A stretch of 19,398 bases of DNA from JBKEAJ01 sp047975005 (GTDB taxonomy: Bacteria > Bacteroidota > Bacteroidia > Bacteroidales > Prolixibacteraceae): assembly GCA_047975005.1 (NCBI GenBank), contig JBKECW010000013.1, forward strand, positions 1 to 19,398. Direction: 5' to 3'. Positions 18,401 through 19,398 of the stretch are shown piece by piece. A program made the translations under genes and the position numbers. Each line of letters begins with the position of its first letter. Position 1 is the stretch's first letter. A model generated the notes under the pieces. It saw only the letters and a list, made by a program, of their open reading frames with translations. It did not search any database and had not been told where the DNA came from.

Positions 18401-18599
18401 CACCCCCGATAGATGTAGGAATCTTTATATGTGCATAAGACGATTTGTAGTTTACAATTGTATTTCCTTTCATTAATACATCAGAGTAAATCAGAGTATG
18501 AGGATTGTCTTCGGTGCTGGTGTCTTGCGCTATTGCAACATTTGTTAGAAACGCTACAAAAGGTATTAATAGTGAGAAAAAGAGAAAATTTTTTTTCAT
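9459..18599 (-). CDS. Giant secreted multidomain surface protein (LRR, FG-GAP, GEVED and Ig-like modules)
   Basis: A 3046-residue protein. Residues 1-24 are a clear signal peptide ending in VAIAQDTS. Then, approximately: BspA-like leucine-rich repeats in two blocks (40-215 and 326-520); a cadherin-like segment with VLDNDVFPDNNT (633-726); seven FG-GAP/VCBS repeats (765-1150) with Ca-binding loops such as DINGDDKPDI and DVNGDGIAEI; a CARDB-like domain (1240-1300); GEVED modules ending at about 1530 (GEVEDYRV), 1890 (GEVEDHRV), 2070 (GEVEDHFI) and 2750 (GEIEDYIV); a carbohydrate-binding/MAM-like beta-sandwich (1541-1711); four Ig-like modules (2081-2460) of the kind seen in gliding adhesins; a second CARDB-like copy (2471-2526); a second cadherin-like segment (2780-2845); and a Cys-containing C-terminal region. 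The protein stops at ITIDITKE with no recognisable type IX sorting domain. Its role is probably adhesion or surface binding; no catalytic domain is evident. The ATG is supported by the signal peptide. Confidence 0.9.
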   Translation of the reverse strand: MKKNFLFFSLLIPFVAFLTNVAIAQDTSTEDNPHTLIYSDVLMKGNTIVNYKSSYAHIKIPTSIGGVTVSAIGYAAFAGKGLKSIGTPPTSLEIVYAGAFADNPELTSVVLPERKIEYGVGVFENCGLTSITIPSTMTVIPPSFFKKNKFTSVRIPGTVIEISTNAFTENSSLEELILEEGIKYIGRDCFAFCEKLAEKKIKLPKSLINMGNAAFYLSGNNTYEIPEDNNLSVLPAYTYTKGEEQTGAAISKYKKENLRLIIMDNNAAIKDSARPELPDGYSWYHPQWGFVGPGNLAVPVEGYYYRKIANTLKYSRDETEPHTLDANDVEMVGGKIVAYYGLWKHIIIPAEIGGTTIDTIGTFAFYGASADSIEFAGDSKLEAILEAGLSNIGKGGADYIRGYIGKLPNSVNYIAPNAITANILGDTLDMTGLSIKSLGPWAMAYVPRTKVIKIPSSLIEITSSAFLGYNRLLEVIFPEDTKIQYINKEAFQRTKNEEGIPPLIITLPQSEENTPWYTVGSTNNEINKVTVAGVGTADYSVFRLPIIQEIKITYTDPYNYEGEGNGFVINDDKDHPLYGIIQGRTTSDIGTALTLPDITDKYEDAFWVTTPCDSSTKITEIPAETGVNVTLYLYIPLAKDDHGTILGHLGHSKIFSVLDNDVFPDNNTIISIQATGNYGKHGSAEIKDNKIVYSPNATSFGLDSIKYTIRNKGGCESSAVLYIGVSEVPDNLTDDKCTVSGQPEEFSWKIKKISSSGTDEQVSPKATALTGDIDNDGKVEILVTGKDSKSILIFEMSGNTMSLQQKLVTPLFKDISTPFTFAKVDGDDYAAIFLATSETADNPYKRALIKYGFNETEKKYEAENMVQYNPNTTEKFTGQPRIVDANGDGTAEVTIMDDVYNAKTLDLLLDGDYLPEYGTDMGFSSKKTSYLVVQDLDGDGYPGMAAGKSVYKVSITNPDGENGNTFSNWSNCSGEDIEGNTRTIADGPTAVADFNGDDQLDIVVSYKSGSTASFYIWDPITEKIIHTNSPDAGTAPPSVPIIGDINGDDKPDIILSGSNKLYAYTYNKDTKEIEELWSLTTTDPSGYTCGILFDFNQDGKAELVYQDQDCLYIINGEDGSIHSQIDCPAETSEEHPTVADVNGDGIAEIIVTSTKDSKPTVEVFSSTTGGSWAPARSVWNQFAANPLMINEDLTVPVFLMPSTATFSGEDGILNTDDDVRPFNNYLQQQTRLNTQGLPSRVAVDLEMVSLKKMGRLDSMDITLVIRNNSTDVNFLASDSAVAFYCGTVDKSNLFWVDSLPDINEAVDDATPTEIEYTFSVKTTDITCFNSKIIIVAGDKGKGVGVDIQRDCNIDNNKLEIEFQVDNGDAPISYGTNGEGSAAHIYQEGLQLGSTIDFDSDGHAVASGADNNGSNGDGEDEDAIYSLSPISKIAKSYSAYVSATNSIYDEAYIQAWFDWNMDGDFDDDEYTYTKIENSGDPQAVKLLWKRGFDNPDLILDTAYSYMRVRIAQDSLTSATGITGSGEVEDYRVMILPFKPWDARCGGKPFVENFGYASDELGAESIEMLAPVTTPFTFEPGSASDIGNTEYAISSLEEDHTENDTDGRALLVGLGTTNLEFYRISRIDIDPNTRYELSFYSKSSSADQTIDVLYAILDEFGNSVKSGTTAVGNDWQELSFTFSSNDLSAIQLVISGKGSQASNRLAIDDIKLHAFCDGGDLPDSGSGTEEGNYRTTAADSGAFHSQPQKNLYFGTVSPDKEGDGQSSINADGDDNNDNDDEDAYGMTGSNIFSATTDGYSYTLNLKATNETTSLGYIYSWIDNDKDGNLTDANRAGTTIIGTTTTEDCPLTHEITDLNNLLYKQVDTLYNRLRIGTVKNEVSISTNASINGEVEDHRVRYELWADYGNLPAPYITKYIDGGPYHLVKGSKEGSVNGELTLGRAVYVETDADETVTADNDAAYKTYIYNICKLGSKYSGNPYVENFTEKEAKLIAWIDFNNNKIFEESEAAVATVPIDHHGYVSIRWNSGSPSTPLLNDTVTASKVAVRLRISTDPKLTASYTGGMLYDGEVEDHFITIGDISGAISVKDRVICAGSGDSLGYVGSAGDLDWYKSSNGGTNWTKVHSNTSDEGNFEIPAEELVNNGTTQIEYQFKAEVFIEGCDRATTNTVTIKVDPSPNAGTVSPIDTTVCAGQNSKLVLKDYVQEILKWEYLTPGGLIWKEVTTGIGDLNDYTIPAELIANISASQKKYQFRAIVKSGVCSKNDTSEIASILVDPETVAGTLKPANVSVCNGEGANLILNDYVGTVMLQIYKDGAWLDITSTRTTSPFDIPAREIPNNSTKPVTYKVKAKVKSGECNELYSNEVDIIVFPSLNAGELYPGYTTTAKDTTIATCGDASAHIRLDNFVGTITRWESSTDNFATIASEIVNTNNTYETGYLAQDMYYRVLVNSGACGEAYSDTVHVKIDHWAEMGLANVSIESATDGLQFNLNIKNNSTTTDFAASTQAVAFYCGTAEAANLIHVGALPAVAKNTSATTSVIVPNSSIASCSDLITVVIVDKGEGIGVNTQGDCDYINNSKSLNVFADYGDLPSDYIGQTMLPSGAKHKLVGYNVTDSTASLMLGSKVSSETNGTNSADASADKHDDAFGTGADAPFIHLKDSVYKVDIQITNRLAKNANVFAWLDLNMDKIFDKSETVKVPVSAGYIGTTTLEWKGINTINVSEIAMRIRISTDNRLDSSYTAGILDDGEIEDYIVAISCDGIANNYYDTITDGLPITTTPLDSVYSKSSITLDSIKQPKNGTAVFNTDDNTVTYTPNRGFVGADSTLYYISANDLCIDSAWIIITTDCLPHTMSDLAMEVCLSDADYNINLLSYLPYSDLSDVSVWDETGTPIDNPEAYPVSSLKPDNTTVFTYYYEKAGFCVGSEPAKIYINSESRRGRTAVFGNKTIEVCGTYIKEGGYLLNSLMPYVSNGGAWGSATATGTSVDPNDYISGGVFDAQSFWNAVIADNGNEAPDKVSVTTPYTTGSGDSCAGANKTANITIDITKE

Positions 18600-18663
18600 G
18601 CCTTTGTTCTATTCGGCTCAGTAGACAATCTAATGACGCCGATAATCTTTAATAAATATTATC

Positions 18664-18720
18664 ATCATCACCATTATTCCCTTAATAAATCAAGGGTATA
18701 ATGGTGATGATAGACCCTTG
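18664..18720 (-). promoter_or_regulatory. Strong hairpin in the 5' leader of the giant gene, with a competing pairing
   Basis: Arms 18664-18683 and 18692-18711 pair over 20 bp with one mismatch and an 8-nt loop. On the minus-strand transcript, CAAGGG at 18720-18715 could instead pair with CCCUUG at 18696-18691, which overlaps the loop-proximal part of the long stem. There is no U-tract after the stem in the transcript direction, so it is not a classical terminator. A leader structure influencing stability or translation is inference. Confidence 0.6.
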
Positions 18721-18737
18721 CTTTTTACACATACACA

Positions 18738-18765
18738 ATTTAGTCAATGTCCACATTGACTAAAT
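18738..18765. promoter_or_regulatory. Perfect 13-bp inverted repeat at the predicted transcription start of the giant gene
   Basis: ATTTAGTCAATGT (18738-18750) and ACATTGACTAAAT (18753-18765) are perfect reverse complements separated by two bases. The dyad starts about 7 bp downstream of the -7 element, the position of the transcription start. It could be a repressor operator or a 5'-end stem-loop protecting the mRNA. Confidence 0.6.
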
Positions 18766-18771
18766 ATGATG

Positions 18772-18779
18772 CAAAAATA
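18772..18779 (-). promoter_or_regulatory. Candidate -7 promoter element of the giant gene
   Basis: TATTTTTG on the minus strand matches TAnnTTTG exactly. A clear TTTG -33 box is not seen at the usual distance. It would start the transcript near 18765 and leave a leader of about 165 nt. Confidence 0.5.
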
Positions 18780-18845
18780 ATGCAATTTTTGTAAAATAGA
18801 AGATGATTCAGACGTTTTTTTTTGTGTGTTAAATCCGTTGAAAGA

Positions 18846-18880
18846 ACGGAAGCCGCCCTCATGCTTGGGGCGGCTTCCGT
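18846..18880 (-). terminator. Rho-independent terminator of the discoidin-domain gene
   Basis: ACGGAAGCCGCCC (18846-18858) and GGGCGGCTTCCGT (18868-18880) form a perfect GC-rich 13-bp stem with a 9-nt loop. In the minus direction it is followed by TTCTTTC, and it lies about 30 bp after the TAG of the right-hand gene. Confidence 0.85.
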
Positions 18881-18911
18881 TTGTAGTAATTTTAAGAGTC
18901 AGATGAACACT

Positions 18912-19398
18912 CTATTTTTGTGCGTTTATCTCATTTATTTTTGCACCGTAAGATGTTGATGACATGGAATATGTTACTTGCATCTTAAAATAACGACATG
19001 ATATTGGAACATAGAAGTTTATGCCGAATTCTTTGTCGATGTTGTAGTAACTACCGTAGGTGTATGTCCCAGCGCTTCCATAGTCGCTCCAGTTTTTACC
19101 GTCCTGACTGGTATATATCTGAAAATTACTGGGAGCTCCTTGATATCTGGCATTTTTAAAACGGTATGACAAGCCTTTTAAATCCTGTTTTTGCCCCATG
19201 TCCACTATGATTGAGCTTTTTGTGTTTTTTGTGCCTTCCCAATACGTGTCAGCATCTCCGTCTATTATATTTGTAACGGGGAATGTGCTCGCATTCTCCA
19301 TGTCGTCGCTTGTAATTTTCCAGCCCGAGCGGTCTAGCTTTGTGCCTGATACAGAGACATCAGAGTTGTTGATGTTATCTATTGATATGTTAAATTTA
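18912..19398 (-). CDS. C-terminal part of a surface protein with an F5/8 type C (discoidin) domain; start outside window
   Basis: The reading frame is open to the window edge, so the ATG at 19301 is an internal methionine rather than the start. The visible 162 residues read into a discoidin-like domain: LDRSGWKITSDD, then FPVTNIIDGDADTYWEG (the conserved IDGdxxTyW core of F5/8 type C domains), IIVDMGQKQDLKGLSYRF, FQIYTSQDGKNWSDYG and a final RYFKMQVTY...INEINAQK strand. These domains bind carbohydrate or other ligands and often close secreted or lipoprotein surface proteins of Bacteroidota, including products of polysaccharide-utilisation loci. The rest of the protein cannot be seen. A strong terminator follows, so it is transcribed separately from the giant gene downstream. 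Confidence 0.85.
   Translation of the reverse strand, partial: KFNISIDNINNSDVSVSGTKLDRSGWKITSDDMENASTFPVTNIIDGDADTYWEGTKNTKSSIIVDMGQKQDLKGLSYRFKNARYQGAPSNFQIYTSQDGKNWSDYGSAGTYTYGSYYNIDKEFGINFYVPISCRYFKMQVTYSMSSTSYGAKINEINAQK

Larger units (their letters stand above)
18600..18911. other. Intergenic region: leader and promoter of the giant gene, terminator of the discoidin gene
   Basis: These 312 bp contain no gene. From left to right they hold the 5' leader of the giant minus-strand gene with a 20-bp hairpin (18664-18711), a 13-bp perfect inverted repeat (18738-18765), a promoter-like TATTTTTG on the minus strand (18772-18779) and the terminator hairpin of the right-hand gene (18846-18880). 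No Shine-Dalgarno sequence precedes the ATG at 18597-18599. Confidence 0.75.

Noticed and set aside
9459..18599. Repeat-in-toxin or protease function for the giant protein
   Set aside because: The Asp-rich loops are FG-GAP/VCBS-type calcium sites, not GGxGxD nonapeptides, and no catalytic motif was found.
19301..19301. ATG at 19301 as the start of the discoidin-domain gene
   Set aside because: The frame stays open to the window edge and the residues before this methionine (LDRSGWKITSDD) belong to the discoidin domain, so the true start lies outside.

Overview
The window looks like a piece of chromosome from a Bacteroidota bacterium, most likely order Bacteroidales. The signs are AT-rich intergenic DNA, little or no Shine-Dalgarno sequence before the genes, several upstream sites matching the Bacteroidota -7 promoter consensus TAnnTTTG, and a gene set typical of the phylum (a DUF445 protein, a cysteate synthase, very large secreted FG-GAP/GEVED proteins and a discoidin-domain surface protein). 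I cannot name the genus from sequence alone. There is no sign of a prophage, insertion sequence, CRISPR array, tRNA or rRNA.

Layout. Positions 2-73 (+) are the last codons of a gene that starts outside the window, followed by a good rho-independent terminator. Positions 439-4615 hold three minus-strand genes in two probable transcription units: a cysteate synthase (3317-4615) alone, then miaB (1851-3176) and a MATE-family efflux transporter (439-1830), 20 bp apart and probably co-transcribed. Positions 4616-5106 are a divergent intergenic region. It contains the relic of an AAA_14/DUF4143-type ATPase (N-terminus with an intact Walker A motif, then a premature stop and an out-of-frame tail) and one copy of a diverged intergenic element also seen near 275-345. 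Positions 5107-9349 are plus-strand: an uncharacterised ATP-grasp-like protein closely followed by a DUF445 membrane protein, then an exported protein with a Ser/Arg-rich repeat tail whose stop codon is one base from the start of aroC. A long hairpin at 9394-9451 separates aroC from the converging 3046-residue secreted protein (9459-18599, minus). That gene has a leader of about 165 nt with strong inverted repeats. At the right edge is the 3' part of a minus-strand gene ending in an F5/8 type C (discoidin) domain, with its own terminator.

Functional picture. The small genes are mostly housekeeping or metabolic: tRNA hypermodification (MiaB), aromatic amino acid synthesis (AroC), multidrug or metabolite efflux (MATE) and cysteate production. 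In Bacteroidota cysteate most plausibly feeds sulfonolipid (capnine) synthesis. The rest is cell envelope and surface: the giant multidomain protein (BspA-like leucine-rich repeats, FG-GAP/VCBS repeats, four GEVED modules, Ig-like modules), the discoidin-domain protein and the Ser/Arg-rich exported protein. The least explained items are the ATP-grasp-like/DUF445 pair, the Ser/Arg-repeat protein coupled to aroC, and the giant protein, which ends without a recognisable type IX sorting domain.
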